The notes: generated by a model from the sequence alone, not told the origin. A stretch of 64,000 nt of DNA from Amycolatopsis sacchari (GCF_900114035.1 NZ_FORP01000005.1:124001-188000); one strand, 5' to 3'; shown: positions 15,900 through 24,294, counted from the first letter of the stretch. Numbers and translations are program-made.

Positions 15900-17105
15900 T
15901 CACGCCGCGCGCCGATCCAGCAGGGCGGTACGCCGTGCGTCGAGCACGTCGGCGACCTCGTCCAGGCGGTCGGGGAAGAGGTGACCGTAGATGTTGAGGG
16001 TCACCGACGCGTCGGCGTGGCCGAGCAGGAGCTGAAGCACCTTGATGTCGGCTCCGGCCGCGATGGCGAGCGAGGCGGCGCTGTGCCGGAGCTTGTGCGG
16101 GGTCAGCCCCTCCACGTTGAGCTTGGCCGCCTTGACCGCCGCGTTGAACTCGCGCACCCGCCAGTTGTTCGCCCGCAGGGAGTGGCCTCGGGCGGTACGG
16201 AACACGAGCTCGTTGTCCGGCCGGTTGCCGATGACCCGTTCCAGCTCGGGCACCAGCGAGGCCGGGATCGGCACGGTGCGTCGCTTGCCGGTCTTCGGCA
16301 GGCCCTCGTGCTGGACGCCGTTGACCTCGTAGAAGGTGGTGGCGATTCGCAGGCGCCGCTTCTTCAGGTCCACCCGGCCCACTCGCAGAGCAGCAGCCTC
16401 ACCCCAGCGCAGGCCGGTGTAGGCGAGCAGGAGGATCAAGGCGCGGTTGACCGCCGCCGAGGCAGTCGGGACGCCGTACTTGGTCTTCAAGTTCCCGGCG
16501 GCGTCGGCGAGGGCCTCAATCTGCTCGTACGTCAGATAGATGTGCTCCGCGTCGGGCCGGATCGGCAGCTTGATCCCCCGAGCAGGGTTGGTGTGCAAGC
16601 GGCTCGGTACGCACCACTCCAGGATCATCGACAGGACCCGGTAGGCGTGCCGGGTCTGTGACGGACCGAGACCGCTTCCCTCCTGCGCTTTGGGCTTGAG
16701 AAGCGAAGCAACCCAGGCGGCTATGTCTTCCCGGTGAACCGCGCTCAGGGGCATGTCGCCCCACTTCGGGTTCACGTGGTTGTCGATGATCCCCCGATAC
16801 TTCCACCACGTCGAAGGCTTGACGTCGTGGCGCGATTCCAGCCACTTTTCTGCCATCTCGCTGACGGATACCTTGCTGGCAGCCGGATCGACGTACGTTC
16901 CCTGAGTGAGCGCCGACTCCAACTCCGTACGGCGGATCTCCGCCCGGGCCTTGTTGGGCGCCACTTCCGAGCGCAGCTTGCCGGTGCGGTCGTAATACTG
17001 GACGAGCCAACGTGAGGGTGGCTGCCTCCCCTTGCTCTTCGCCCGCTTGACGGCTTCCAGGTAGTCCTTCTTCTTGGTCCGGTCGTAGACCCATGCCCGC
17101 GCCAT
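15900..17105 (-). CDS. int: Site-specific tyrosine recombinase (integrase)
   Basis: A 401-residue integrase. An N-terminal arm-binding region and SAM-like core-binding domain (about 60-160) precede the catalytic domain. Catalytic residues are Arg in AYTGLRWGEAAALR, Lys in GLPKTGKRRTVP, His-x-x-Arg in PHKLRHSAAS, His in LLGHADASVT and the nucleophile Tyr in LNIYGHLF. It sits about 110 bases from the tRNA-Pro 3' end, which fits tRNA-directed integration. Its ATG overlaps the excisionase stop by one base (TGATG), so the two are co-translated. Confidence 0.93.
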   Translation of the reverse strand: MARAWVYDRTKKKDYLEAVKRAKSKGRQPPSRWLVQYYDRTGKLRSEVAPNKARAEIRRTELESALTQGTYVDPAASKVSVSEMAEKWLESRHDVKPSTWWKYRGIIDNHVNPKWGDMPLSAVHREDIAAWVASLLKPKAQEGSGLGPSQTRHAYRVLSMILEWCVPSRLHTNPARGIKLPIRPDAEHIYLTYEQIEALADAAGNLKTKYGVPTASAAVNRALILLLAYTGLRWGEAAALRVGRVDLKKRRLRIATTFYEVNGVQHEGLPKTGKRRTVPIPASLVPELERVIGNRPDNELVFRTARGHSLRANNWRVREFNAAVKAAKLNVEGLTPHKLRHSAASLAIAAGADIKVLQLLLGHADASVTLNIYGHLFPDRLDEVADVLDARRTALLDRRAA

Positions 17106-17281
17106 CAGGCAGCCTCCTGCCCGTCCAGCCAGGCGTCCACGTCGTCAGGTCGGTAGCGGACGTACTTGCCGACGCGGATGCCTGCGGGGCCGTAGCCCTT
17201 GGTGCGCCACTGGTACAGCGTGCCTTTGGGGACGCCGAGGTAGTCGGCGAGGTCGTCGATGGTGAGCAGCTTCTTGGTCAT
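17105..17281 (-). CDS. xis: Excisionase / AlpA-type helix-turn-helix protein
   Basis: A 58-residue MerR-like winged HTH: LLTIDDLADYLGVPKGTLYQ, then KGYGPAGIRVGKYVRYRP and DDVDAWL. This is the standard form of actinomycete element excisionases. Its ATG overlaps the rep stop by four bases and its stop overlaps the integrase start, giving the rep-xis-int coupling seen in pSAM2-like elements. Confidence 0.9.
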   Translation of the reverse strand: MTKKLLTIDDLADYLGVPKGTLYQWRTKGYGPAGIRVGKYVRYRPDDVDAWLDGQEAA

Positions 17282-18618
17282 GACGGGTTCTCCTTGCGGT
17301 ATTTGGCTTTCCGGTCATCGCGGATGCGTTCCGCGATCCCGGCGGCGAGTTCGGTTTCGGCGTCGTCGCGGTATCCGGCACCTTGGAAGGTCCAGTCGTT
17401 GACGACGAGCACGGTGTCGGGTTCGAGCCCGAGCCGGTCGAGGGTTTCGGCGAGCCGGTAGGCGCGGCGGTCGCCTCGGATGACTTTGAAGGTGGTGGAG
17501 TAGCGGCGGGACTTGGTGAGGAAGTGCCCGCGGAAGCCGAGCATGTGCGCCCAGCGGCGCAGGTGCAGCTCCGCGTACGGTTCGAGCCCACCGAGGTCCC
17601 AGCAGGTCTGGATCATGCGGCGGTGGTGCTCGGACACCGTCAGCCGCGCAATGTCCAATTCGGAGCGGATGGGGGTGTCGGCGGCTTCGGTTTTGCCGGT
17701 GCCCTTGGTGGCGTACTTGGCGATGTACGCGGCCAGGCGGGGTTCGCTGATCTGCCCCGCCTCGTCTTCCACCTCGGCAGCGGTGTCGGAGTAGATGCGC
17801 CGCACATCGACTTGGGCTCCCCAGCGGAGTGTCAGGATCTCGCCGCCCGGCCGGAACGTCTCGTACTCGACAGCAGCGGCAGCGGCGTACAGCGCGTCTT
17901 CCAGCAGCTCGGCCGAGGCCCATGCCGGGGGTGGGGTGTGGGGTCCTTCGGGGCCATCGAGCCGGACGATGGCGTGGAAGTGGACCAGGCCGCGCCGTTG
18001 GTATTCGGCCACCTTGCCGTAGGACACCCGCGCGGTGTCGGCGAACTCCCGGTTCGGGATGCCCGCGCGGCGGGCGAGTTCTCGGCGCAGACGCATGACG
18101 AAGCGCTGCCACAGCAGCCCGGCGTGGGCCTGCCACAGCACCGAGCCTTCGTAGTCGTAGGCGTCCGGATCAACCGGGGTCCCGAGACGCGGGTCCGCTT
18201 CGCGGTGGTGCTCTCCGCAGGTGCACGGTCGGACCCGGCCCCGGAGCGTGACCTGCCGGGTGTGGACCGGCCCGAACGACGGGGCGGTGAGGGTGAGGAA
18301 CGCGCGGGGCCGGGTGGTGACGGCCTCGGGGACGCCTTTGGTGCCGCCGAGGAGTCCGGCGCGGATGAGGTGGAAAGCGTCGGCGGCATAGCGGTCGGAA
18401 CAGGTGGGGCACACGGCGGCACGGCGGTTGCCGCACGGCACGAAGATCTCCCCACCAACGTGATACAGCACCCGGCCGGTGGTCTTGTCCTGGAGCTGAT
18501 GGGCGCCCGCCAGCCGGATCGGCTTGGCGCAGCCACCGACGCCCAGGACTTTGGTTCGCCAGTCCGCGTAGTCGGCGGAGCGGAGGCGGTGGGTGATGCG
18601 GTCTTCCAGCGTCAGCAA
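17278..18618 (-). CDS. repSA: RepSA-type replication initiator
   Basis: About 446 residues. No ATG or GTG is available in frame near the domain start; a TTG at 18618 (LLTLEDRIT) follows GGAAAGGAACC and is the best start. An N-terminal Cys cluster (VPCGNRRAAVCPTCSDRYAAD, in part a zinc knuckle) precedes a rolling-circle-type core with RRGLVHFHAIVRLDG (HxH metal motif) and YIAKYATKGT, whose Tyr/Lys fit the nicking motif. Members start replication of the excised element at an origin in or near the gene. Upstream lies a terminator (18647-18690), so rep-xis-int has its own promoter. Confidence 0.85.
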   Translation of the reverse strand: MLTLEDRITHRLRSADYADWRTKVLGVGGCAKPIRLAGAHQLQDKTTGRVLYHVGGEIFVPCGNRRAAVCPTCSDRYAADAFHLIRAGLLGGTKGVPEAVTTRPRAFLTLTAPSFGPVHTRQVTLRGRVRPCTCGEHHREADPRLGTPVDPDAYDYEGSVLWQAHAGLLWQRFVMRLRRELARRAGIPNREFADTARVSYGKVAEYQRRGLVHFHAIVRLDGPEGPHTPPPAWASAELLEDALYAAAAAVEYETFRPGGEILTLRWGAQVDVRRIYSDTAAEVEDEAGQISEPRLAAYIAKYATKGTGKTEAADTPIRSELDIARLTVSEHHRRMIQTCWDLGGLEPYAELHLRRWAHMLGFRGHFLTKSRRYSTTFKVIRGDRRAYRLAETLDRLGLEPDTVLVVNDWTFQGAGYRDDAETELAAGIAERIRDDRKAKYRKENPS

Positions 18619-18646
18619 CGGAGACGGTTCCTTTCCGTGACATGAC

Positions 18647-18690
18647 AAAGGGGCGGGAGCTGCGGTGGTGTGCCGTGCTCCCGCCCCTTT
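18647..18690 (-). terminator. Terminator between DUF2637 gene and rep
   Basis: AAAGGGGCGGGAGC and its complement (18647-18660 and 18677-18690) form a 14-bp stem flanked by A and T runs. It lies just past the stop of the DUF2637 gene in the minus direction. Confidence 0.75.
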
Positions 18691-18703
18691 TCCGGGCAGG
18701 TGG

Positions 18704-19381
18704 TCAGACGGTGGAGTGGCCGTTGACCGTGGCCAGGTCGGCGACGATGCGGGCAGCAAGGTCGTCGGGGACCTTGACCACGGCTTGCACGTCGGCCGGG
18801 GTGAGTTGCCGTCCGGCCTGCCGGGCCTCGTTCGCGGCGGCGTGGATGCGCTCCGCCATCGGGGCCGGGAGCTTGAGGCGGGGCAGCACCTGCGCCGTCG
18901 TATCCGAGGCTGAGGCGGCCGGAGGTGCCGGTGCAGGCTTCACCGATTCCGGCTCGGGTGTCGGTCGTGATTCGGCCGGCGCGGGCTCGCGGTCAGCGGG
19001 TGCGCGGCGGAGGAGGAGTTTGACCACGACGAGGAACCCGAGGGCGGGCATCGCGGCCAGCAGCCACCCGGAGGGGGTGGGTTCGGCGAGGGCGACTTGG
19101 GCGGTCATCTGGATGCCGAACCCGGCAATGAGCACCAGCAGCGGGAACGTGAGTTTGCGGGGGTTGCCGCGCTGGTGGTCACGGCGGACCTCGAACCCGG
19201 CCACGATGGCGATGCCCTCGATGACCACGGCGTCGGCCCAGGCGAGCCACCCGGTCTGTCCGTGGTGGACAGCCCAGTCGTGGGTGTGGGTGAACCCCGC
19301 CGCCCCACCGATCCCACCCAGTACCACGGTGACCAGGACGCGGATGGCGTCGGTCAGCTTCGAGCTGTCCATCTTGGACAT
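18704..19381 (-). CDS. DUF2637 (Spd-like) membrane protein
   Basis: A 225-residue protein with four predicted membrane segments in the first 120 residues (AIRVLVTVVLGGIGGAAG, ADAVVIEGIAIVAGF, LTFPLLVLIAGFGIQMT, WLLAAMPALGFLVVVK). A Pro/Ala/Glu-rich linker and a soluble helical tail follow. DUF2637 proteins are typical of actinomycete conjugative elements, where some are linked to intramycelial plasmid spread. It is followed by its own terminator. Confidence 0.8.
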   Translation of the reverse strand: MSKMDSSKLTDAIRVLVTVVLGGIGGAAGFTHTHDWAVHHGQTGWLAWADAVVIEGIAIVAGFEVRRDHQRGNPRKLTFPLLVLIAGFGIQMTAQVALAEPTPSGWLLAAMPALGFLVVVKLLLRRAPADREPAPAESRPTPEPESVKPAPAPPAASASDTTAQVLPRLKLPAPMAERIHAAANEARQAGRQLTPADVQAVVKVPDDLAARIVADLATVNGHSTV

Positions 19382-19399
19382 GGCGGGGTTCTCCCTTCG

Positions 19400-19804
19400 T
19401 CAGTAGGGTTTGAGGGCGGACCAGCGGTGCAGTAGCGCCCGGCCCTGGCGGGTCAGCCGGAGCGGGGCGACGGGGCGGCGGATGGCGCCGTGCAGACAGG
19501 AGACGGCCTCCCGGGGTGGGCAGCGCTGGACGTAGCCGCCGGTGAGGAGTTCGTGCACGGTGTCCTCATCGGTAGCCAGCCGCACCCGGTCGGTGTCCTC
19601 GAACACCACGATCCGGTCGGAGTCGTCCAGTGCCCCGTAGCGGCCCTCCTGGATTTCGGCGAGCACGTCGTGCGCCACGGTCGGGGTGACCGACGCCGCC
19701 CGGCGCGGTGACCGGGGCGGCGGACAGGCCCGGCCGGGGACGGGCGCGGAAACCGGCTGGGGTCCGAACAGGTCCAGTTGCCCGGGATCGGTGCGGCGGC
19801 CCAT
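19400..19804 (-). CDS. AICE-associated hypothetical protein
   Basis: A 134-residue protein not recognised. The N-terminal third is Pro-rich (DLFGPQPVSAPVPG, CPPPRSPRR); the rest is mixed alpha/beta with DRIVVFEDTDRVRLATDED and a basic end (LRLTRQGRALLHRW) that resembles a small DNA-binding wing. The start overlaps the stop of the next upstream gene (TGATG), inside the translocase operon. Confidence 0.7.
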   Translation of the reverse strand: MGRRTDPGQLDLFGPQPVSAPVPGRACPPPRSPRRAASVTPTVAHDVLAEIQEGRYGALDDSDRIVVFEDTDRVRLATDEDTVHELLTGGYVQRCPPREAVSCLHGAIRRPVAPLRLTRQGRALLHRWSALKPY

Positions 19805-20043
19805 CACAGCCTCCGGTCCGGGCGCGGCGTGACCCACTCGGAGACTTCGTGCCGGTAGCCGGTGCCGTGGGCCCGCCACTCCCGGTACAAGCCCACGGTG
19901 ACCGCGAGCCACACGACGGCGGTGATGGTGGCGGCGAGGGCGAAGCCCCAGAACCCGGTGAGCACCGCGTGCTCGATCACCAACGCCAGCAGGGTGAGGG
20001 TGGTGATTTTGGTCCAGGACCACAGGAAACGCAGCGTGAGCAT
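19804..20043 (-). CDS. Small membrane protein of the AICE transfer operon
   Basis: A 79-residue protein with two adjacent hydrophobic helices (ITTLTLLALVIEHAVLTGF and WGFALAATITAVVWLAVTVG), then a short charged tail. Size and position match the small Spd-type proteins of actinomycete elements. Three bases separate it from the gene upstream. Confidence 0.7.
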   Translation of the reverse strand: MLTLRFLWSWTKITTLTLLALVIEHAVLTGFWGFALAATITAVVWLAVTVGLYREWRAHGTGYRHEVSEWVTPRPDRRL

Positions 20044-20046
20044 AGG

Positions 20047-20418
20047 TTAGTCCTCTCTGTCGGGTCGGTGAGCGGGGCAGTAGACGTGCTGGTCGGTGGC
20101 CAGCCAGCCGGAGTGTTCGGTGATGTCCTCGTGCACCGCCCACCAGTCCGGGTAGGCGACCGGGTGGCCGGTAGGGAACTGGCCGCAGACCACGCAGCGC
20201 GGCAGGTAGACGGGCGTGACGGTGGTGATGCGGAACTGCACACGCCGGGCCAGGCGAGGGTCCAGACGGCGTGCGCCTTCGTCGGCCTCGGCTTCGGCGT
20301 CCGCACGGTTGCGGTGCAGCCGCCCCGAGTTCGGCGCGGTCCGCTTCGGGTTCGGGTACTCCACCAACACGAGGTAGTGCTCCGCGTGCAGCGTGTCCGG
20401 GTAGTTGATCGGGGCCAT
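20047..20418 (-). CDS. AICE-associated protein with possible Cys-based metal site
   Basis: A 123-residue protein from ATG 20418, which overlaps the translocase stop. The second half has PRCVVCGQFP and a later QHVYCPAH, giving a CxxC...CxxH arrangement that could bind zinc. The first half is basic and helical (HRNRADAEAEADEGARR). Function unknown. Coupling to the translocase suggests a transfer accessory. Confidence 0.65.
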   Translation of the reverse strand: MAPINYPDTLHAEHYLVLVEYPNPKRTAPNSGRLHRNRADAEAEADEGARRLDPRLARRVQFRITTVTPVYLPRCVVCGQFPTGHPVAYPDWWAVHEDITEHSGWLATDQHVYCPAHRPDRED

Positions 20419-21785
20419 CACGCCACCACCCGGAGGTCAGCACCGCCGCGCCATCCAGCCCGCACGAACTCGACCGGCTCGTCCAGCTCGCGGTCATCCA
20501 CGTAGGCGGCGCGCACGCGCATCGGGACGCGGGAGCGCTGCCGGATCACGTACCCGATACCGGCAGTGGCCGGGTCGTTCGGGATCTCGTCCGCGAGCGC
20601 ACCCCGGAGGCGGGCGTTCTCCCCGAGCACCATGTCCACGTGCGCCGCGCTGGTGACGCGCAGGCAGATGCGGGTGGTGAACAGGTCCCGCACCGGCACC
20701 GTGTCCTTCGTGGGTTCCTGCACCAGGCCCACCATCGAGTGCCCGGTGGCGCGGCCCTGCGAGCCCACGAGGGCGAGCTGGCGGCGCAGGCCTCGGGCGA
20801 CACTGGCGTCGCCGTAGGCGAGCAGGGCGCCCATCTCGTCGAGCACCAGCAGGTTGAGCGGCGTTACCGGCGAGGGGGTGATTTTGCGCTGTCCCTGTTC
20901 CGCCAGCATCCGTTGGGTGGCCTGCATGTCCTCCACGTACTCGTCGACCAGCTCAGCGGCGGCCTCGTCGGTGTCGGCGTAGCGGTGCGCGATCCCGGCG
21001 AGCGTGGCGAACTCCATCTGCTTGGGGTCGCACAGCCACAACCGCACCGACCCGTCCCGCACCAGCGGAGCCACACCCCGCAGCAGCGAGGCCACCACCG
21101 AGTTCTTCCCGGCCCCGGTCGCGCCAGCGGCGAAGATGTGCTGTCCCAGCAGCGGCAACCGCCACTCGCCGCCGTACTCGGTCTCCCCGACGTAGAGGTC
21201 GGTGAGGTCCACCGCGTCGCCGTCGTAGGGCATTTCCGGGGCCTCGATCACCTCGGTGAACGGCTCCGACCGCTCGACCACCAGCGCGAGCACCCGCGGC
21301 TTGACCCGCTCCAGCGCGATCCGCTCCACCTTCAACGCCTCGGTCAGCTCCGGCAGCTTGGCCTCGAACTGGCGCAGGTGCTGGCCGGGGTGCAGCCGCA
21401 CGTACACCGTGTCCACGCTCGGCGAGTAGGACCGCACCCGCACCACCCGAGGGACCCGCATCTCACCGGTCTTGCGATGGGTGGTGTACAGGTCGCAGGC
21501 GATCAGGGCGTTACGCCAGCGCGGCCCGACGTAGGTGAGCCACCGGCGGCGCCAGGCGCGCATCCGGGGTGCGGCGAACCGGTCGAAGGTGTCCGGGTGC
21601 GCCCGATACCACGCCCCCAACCCGACGGCGGTGCCACCGAGGATGCCGCCCGTGGCAGTCCAGCCCAGCTCCACCCCGGAAGCCGTGACCGCTGCCGGGG
21701 TCAGGACCGCGCCGGGGTGACGTCCCAGCCAGGCGGCGGCCTTCATCTCCGCGCCCTTGGCGCGCTTGGAAAACTCGGTACCCAT
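20418..21785 (-). CDS. FtsK/SpoIIIE-type DNA translocase (TraB-like transfer protein)
   Basis: A 455-residue ATPase. Start at 21785 (MGTEFSKRAKG) after GGAAAGGGG; an in-frame start at 21839 would run into a terminator. Two membrane segments near residues 25-60 are followed by the motor domain with Walker A GATGAGKNS (about 220) and Walker B LLVLDEMGALL (about 315). In AICEs one such protein pumps the element as double-stranded DNA between mycelia, with no relaxase. It heads a four-gene coupled group that extends down to 19400. Confidence 0.9.
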   Translation of the reverse strand: MGTEFSKRAKGAEMKAAAWLGRHPGAVLTPAAVTASGVELGWTATGGILGGTAVGLGAWYRAHPDTFDRFAAPRMRAWRRRWLTYVGPRWRNALIACDLYTTHRKTGEMRVPRVVRVRSYSPSVDTVYVRLHPGQHLRQFEAKLPELTEALKVERIALERVKPRVLALVVERSEPFTEVIEAPEMPYDGDAVDLTDLYVGETEYGGEWRLPLLGQHIFAAGATGAGKNSVVASLLRGVAPLVRDGSVRLWLCDPKQMEFATLAGIAHRYADTDEAAAELVDEYVEDMQATQRMLAEQGQRKITPSPVTPLNLLVLDEMGALLAYGDASVARGLRRQLALVGSQGRATGHSMVGLVQEPTKDTVPVRDLFTTRICLRVTSAAHVDMVLGENARLRGALADEIPNDPATAGIGYVIRQRSRVPMRVRAAYVDDRELDEPVEFVRAGWRGGADLRVVA

Positions 21786-21811
21786 CGTGGTGTTTCCCCT
21801 TTCCAGGCATG

Positions 21812-21860
21812 AAAAAAGGGACCGGCTGCACCACCCCATGTCAGGGCGGGAGCCGATCCC
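21812..21860 (-). terminator. Terminator upstream of the translocase gene
   Basis: AGCCGATCCC (21851-21860) pairs with GGGACCGGCT (21818-21827) with one mismatch; in the minus direction the stem is followed by TTTTTT (21812-21817). It ends the small-protein operon at 21888-22810 and insulates the translocase. Confidence 0.75.
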
Positions 21861-21887
21861 CGTGTCGAGAATCTGTCGTGGTGTTGT

Positions 21888-22070
21888 CTAGTCGCGGATG
21901 GCGGCGCGGGAGTCCGACAGCGTCACCGTCAGCCGGGCAATCGCCTTCGCTGTCCGGTCGTGGTGATCCTTGAAGCCCTCCCGGCGAGCCGGGATACCGC
22001 GCATCGAGCGCTTGAGCTGGCGCATCGCGGCGTCCACCGCCTCAATCGCCCGGTCCACCTGATGTGCCAT
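21888..22070 (-). CDS. AICE-associated small helical protein
   Basis: Sixty residues from ATG 22070, almost all helical and charged (DRAIEAVDAAMRQLKRSM, then KDHHDRTAKAIARL). One base separates it from the stop of the next upstream gene. No family recognised. The length and heptad-like spacing suggest a coiled-coil partner. Confidence 0.6.
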   Translation of the reverse strand: MAHQVDRAIEAVDAAMRQLKRSMRGIPARREGFKDHHDRTAKAIARLTVTLSDSRAAIRD

Positions 22071-22071
22071 G

Positions 22072-22335
22072 TCAGACCCTCCAGTCCCGCGACACCAGCT
22101 CGGTCTCGTACTTCTTCGCCGCTGCCCGCAACCGCTCCAGCGCGTCCAACGCCTGCTGCCGGTAGCCGGTGAGTTCGTCCTGAGTCGCGACCGTCCACCC
22201 CGGACCCTCGTGCCGGTCGTCAACCTTCTCGATCAACGGGGTGAGCCCGTCCATGGCCTCCAGCACCAAATCCATCGACGTCACGAACGCGCTATAGCGC
22301 TCCTTCGCCCGTCGGTTCACCGCCTGAATCTGCAT
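22072..22335 (-). CDS. AICE-associated small helical protein
   Basis: An 87-residue protein, mainly helical (MDLVLEAMDGLTPLIEKVDD, YRQQALDALERLRAAAKKYE). It is not recognised as a named family. Paired with the 60-residue gene downstream, with which it probably shares a transcript ending at the 21812-21860 terminator. Confidence 0.65.
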   Translation of the reverse strand: MQIQAVNRRAKERYSAFVTSMDLVLEAMDGLTPLIEKVDDRHEGPGWTVATQDELTGYRQQALDALERLRAAAKKYETELVSRDWRV

Positions 22336-22360
22336 ACGCGCTCCCTCTGCCTTCTATGAA

Positions 22361-22609
22361 TCAGCCGCGCCAGTCCGCCCGACGGCTTACGTTAATTTCT
22401 TTTTCAAGTTTCGCGGCGGTTAGCCACTCTTCGTCCCACGGCGGTGGGTCCCTCACATAGATTTCGACCAGCAACATCGCGATGATCGCCGAGTCGCGGT
22501 CAAACGAGCGCCCGGGTAGCCAGGAAACTTCCCAGCCTTCCGGGGTCAGTTTGGCTGTGTGTTCGGTCAGAGTGCTCCACGCCAGATCGCCACCGGTGTA
22601 GACAGCCAT
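22361..22609 (-). CDS. AICE-associated hypothetical protein
   Basis: An 82-residue protein from ATG 22609 (MAVYTGGDLAW), chosen over an in-frame start at 22684 because that would overlap two other small genes. It has LTPEGWEVSWLPGRSFDRDS and a hydrophobic helix AIIAMLLVEIYV. Base composition is noticeably more AT-rich near its 3' end than in neighbouring genes. Function unknown. Confidence 0.6.
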   Translation of the reverse strand: MAVYTGGDLAWSTLTEHTAKLTPEGWEVSWLPGRSFDRDSAIIAMLLVEIYVRDPPPWDEEWLTAAKLEKEINVSRRADWRG

Positions 22610-22616
22610 AGCTGTC

Positions 22617-22706
22617 TCACACCTCCCACTGGCACGAGCACACCCGGCACGTCGCGATGCGTGTCGTCGCCAGGTACCAGTCACCGTGACCGTTGGGGCA
22701 GGTCAT
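22617..22706 (-). CDS. Tiny zinc-ribbon-like protein
   Basis: A 29-residue reading frame: CPNGHGDWYLATTRIATCRVC and then CSCQWEV. The CxxxH and CxxC pairs look like a minimal zinc knuckle. Its ATG overlaps the stop of the 34-residue frame upstream (TGATG), which supports real translation. Confidence 0.5.
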   Translation of the reverse strand: MTCPNGHGDWYLATTRIATCRVCSCQWEV

Positions 22707-22810
22707 CACGCACCCCGCTTCGGCCCGTACGGATCGAACGTCGACAACCCACCCGGCGCGCGGGAGTCCTGGTCGTCGTCGATATCGATCCACAATTCCC
22801 TGTTCCGCAT
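22706..22810 (-). CDS. Tiny acidic protein, AICE small-gene operon
   Basis: A 34-residue frame starting MRNRELWIDIDDDQDS, preceded by a good ribosome site (GGGAGGTAGGA) that ends two bases before the ATG. It is coupled to the zinc-knuckle frame downstream. Function unknown. Confidence 0.5.
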   Translation of the reverse strand: MRNRELWIDIDDDQDSRAPGGLSTFDPYGPKRGA

Positions 22811-23059
22811 TCCTACCTCCCCGAGGCGTTGTGGTAGAACCCCAAAACCCCCGGAAAACAGGCCGGGGATCAAGGCGCGCCACCACACATAGGCGCGTGT
22901 TTTTGGCATGGATCGGCCCACTCTGTAATTGACAATCAGCGATAAGCGCACTGGCCCGACTCGAACGGGCCGCCGCCCACACGGGCAACGCTCCAGGGCG
23001 TTGGTTCACCAGGAACGGGGCAGTTCCCAGCGGCCGGTCACCCACCGGCGGGCTACCGG
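22811..23059 (-). other. Non-coding gap with a tRNA-like fold
   Basis: About 250 bases without a convincing gene. On the minus strand, 22946-23027 folds like a tRNA: a perfect T arm (GCCCG-TTCGAGT-CGGGC), a 5-bp anticodon-like stem (CAACG/CGTTG, 8-base loop) and a 4-bp D-like stem (GTTC/GAAC). The acceptor pairs at only 5 of 7 positions, and D-arm spacing and anticodon loop size are not canonical. It is likely a degenerate tRNA or tRNA mimic. The promoter of the downstream small-gene operon should also be here. Confidence 0.4.
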
Positions 23060-23422
23060 CTACGCGGCGGAGGACAGGCCGCGCTCACCGGCAGGCTTGA
23101 GCCCCAGCGCCCGGAACGACAGACCCGAACGGTCACCCATCGCCCACGCCGACACCGTCGCGTCGATCAACTCGACCCGCATGCCCTCCTCGAACTCCTC
23201 CGAGGGCTCCGTCGCCAGCGTCACGCGGATCTCCTCACCCTTGCCCGCGCGCTGCCCCTCCCGCGCAACCGGCTTCGCGAACAAGGCCACGACGTACTGC
23301 TGAACGCCGTTGTGGTCGGTCGCCACCACCAACTCCTTGTTCTCGTTCTCCCGCATCTTCAGCGTCGGCGCCTCCGTGATCGTCAGCTTGAAGCCGCTCA
23401 GGTTCACCGGGATGTTCCGCAT
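23060..23422 (-). CDS. SCO3933-family element regulatory protein
   Basis: A 120-residue protein from ATG 23422 with AGGAGGACGAG upstream. The opening MRNIPVNLSGFKLTITEAP is characteristic of the SCO3933-type proteins carried by pSAM2-like elements, next to the repressor. The body is beta-rich (GVQQYVVALFAKPV, GEEIRVTLATEP). The proposed role is regulation of replication or transfer; its mechanism is not known to me. Divergent from the GntR gene. Confidence 0.75.
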   Translation of the reverse strand: MRNIPVNLSGFKLTITEAPTLKMRENENKELVVATDHNGVQQYVVALFAKPVAREGQRAGKGEEIRVTLATEPSEEFEEGMRVELIDATVSAWAMGDRSGLSFRALGLKPAGERGLSSAA

Positions 23423-23526
23423 GTCTCTCGTCCTCCTGTGGGAACTGTCGTCCTGTGTTCCTGTGTTCCAGTAAACCATAACACCCGTACAGTGCGCTAC
23501 CCTTCACCTGAGGAAAGGTGGACACG
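23423..23526. promoter_or_regulatory. Divergent promoter region, SCO3933-like / GntR
   Basis: A 104-bp gap, more AT-rich than its surroundings. CCTGTGTT occurs twice in tandem (about 23451-23467), followed by CCAGTAAACCATAACACC. Tandem repeats next to a GntR repressor gene are plausible operators for autoregulation, as with KorSA of pSAM2. The exact site is uncertain. Confidence 0.45.
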
Positions 23527-24294
23527 ATGCCGATCAACGACGCCAGCGGCGTCTCCCCGTCGTTCCAAGTCGCCGCTGACCTGCGGAAACGGATCAGCCG
23601 GGGTGAATGGAAGGTGGGGGAGAGGCTGCCGGGAGCGCGAGCCCTGGCCGACGAGTACGGCGTGGCGTTGACGACGATCGTGCGCGCGACGGACGAGTTG
23701 CGCGAGCAGGGGTTGGTCGAGACGCGACGCGGCACCGGCAGCTACGTCGCCCAGGCACCCGCCGTTCTCCAATGGGACAACGACCGCTACGTGCGAAGCG
23801 CCAGCCCCGGCGCTGCCGCGACAGACCCCTTCGATCGCGTTGACGCGTCCATCTGGACTGAGGCCGCGCCGGAACACATCGCCCGACGCCTGAAGATCGA
23901 GTCAGGCGCGAAGGTGAGCGTGGTGCGGTACGTGTGGCACGTGAACGGGCAGCCGGTCCAGGTGAGCACTCAATGGGAGCCGCTTGCCCTCACGGCTGGC
24001 ACGCCGATCGAGACACCGGTGGACGGCACGAAGGGAAATCCTAGTGTCGCAGAACGGTTTCGCTCGATCGGGATCACCGTGACGACAATCGAGGAACGGA
24101 CACGAGCCCGCATGCCCGATGCCGACGAAAGCAGAGCGCTCCACATTGGCGCGGGTATTCCCGTCGTAGATATCGAACGGACGCACCTAGCCGGAGACCT
24201 GCCGGTTGAAACGGCGGACATCATCGTGCGAGCCGACCGAATCGTGCTCACCTCGACCCACACCCTCCAAACCGAAGGCGGAAGCGACCAGTGA
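23527..24294 (+). CDS. GntR-family regulator with UTRA-type effector domain (KorSA-like)
   Basis: A 255-residue protein; ATG 23527 follows AGGAAAGG, while GTG 23518 falls inside that ribosome site. The N-terminal GntR winged HTH (AADLRKRISRGEWKVGERLP, then LADEYGVALTTIVRATDEL) covers about residues 15-75. A UTRA-like domain follows (VVRYVWHVNGQPVQVSTQW and VDIERTHLAGDLPVETAD). In pSAM2 the equivalent KorSA represses the activator needed for replication and transfer. The stop overlaps the next start (GTGA). Confidence 0.85.
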   Translation: MPINDASGVSPSFQVAADLRKRISRGEWKVGERLPGARALADEYGVALTTIVRATDELREQGLVETRRGTGSYVAQAPAVLQWDNDRYVRSASPGAAATDPFDRVDASIWTEAAPEHIARRLKIESGAKVSVVRYVWHVNGQPVQVSTQWEPLALTAGTPIETPVDGTKGNPSVAERFRSIGITVTTIEERTRARMPDADESRALHIGAGIPVVDIERTHLAGDLPVETADIIVRADRIVLTSTHTLQTEGGSDQ

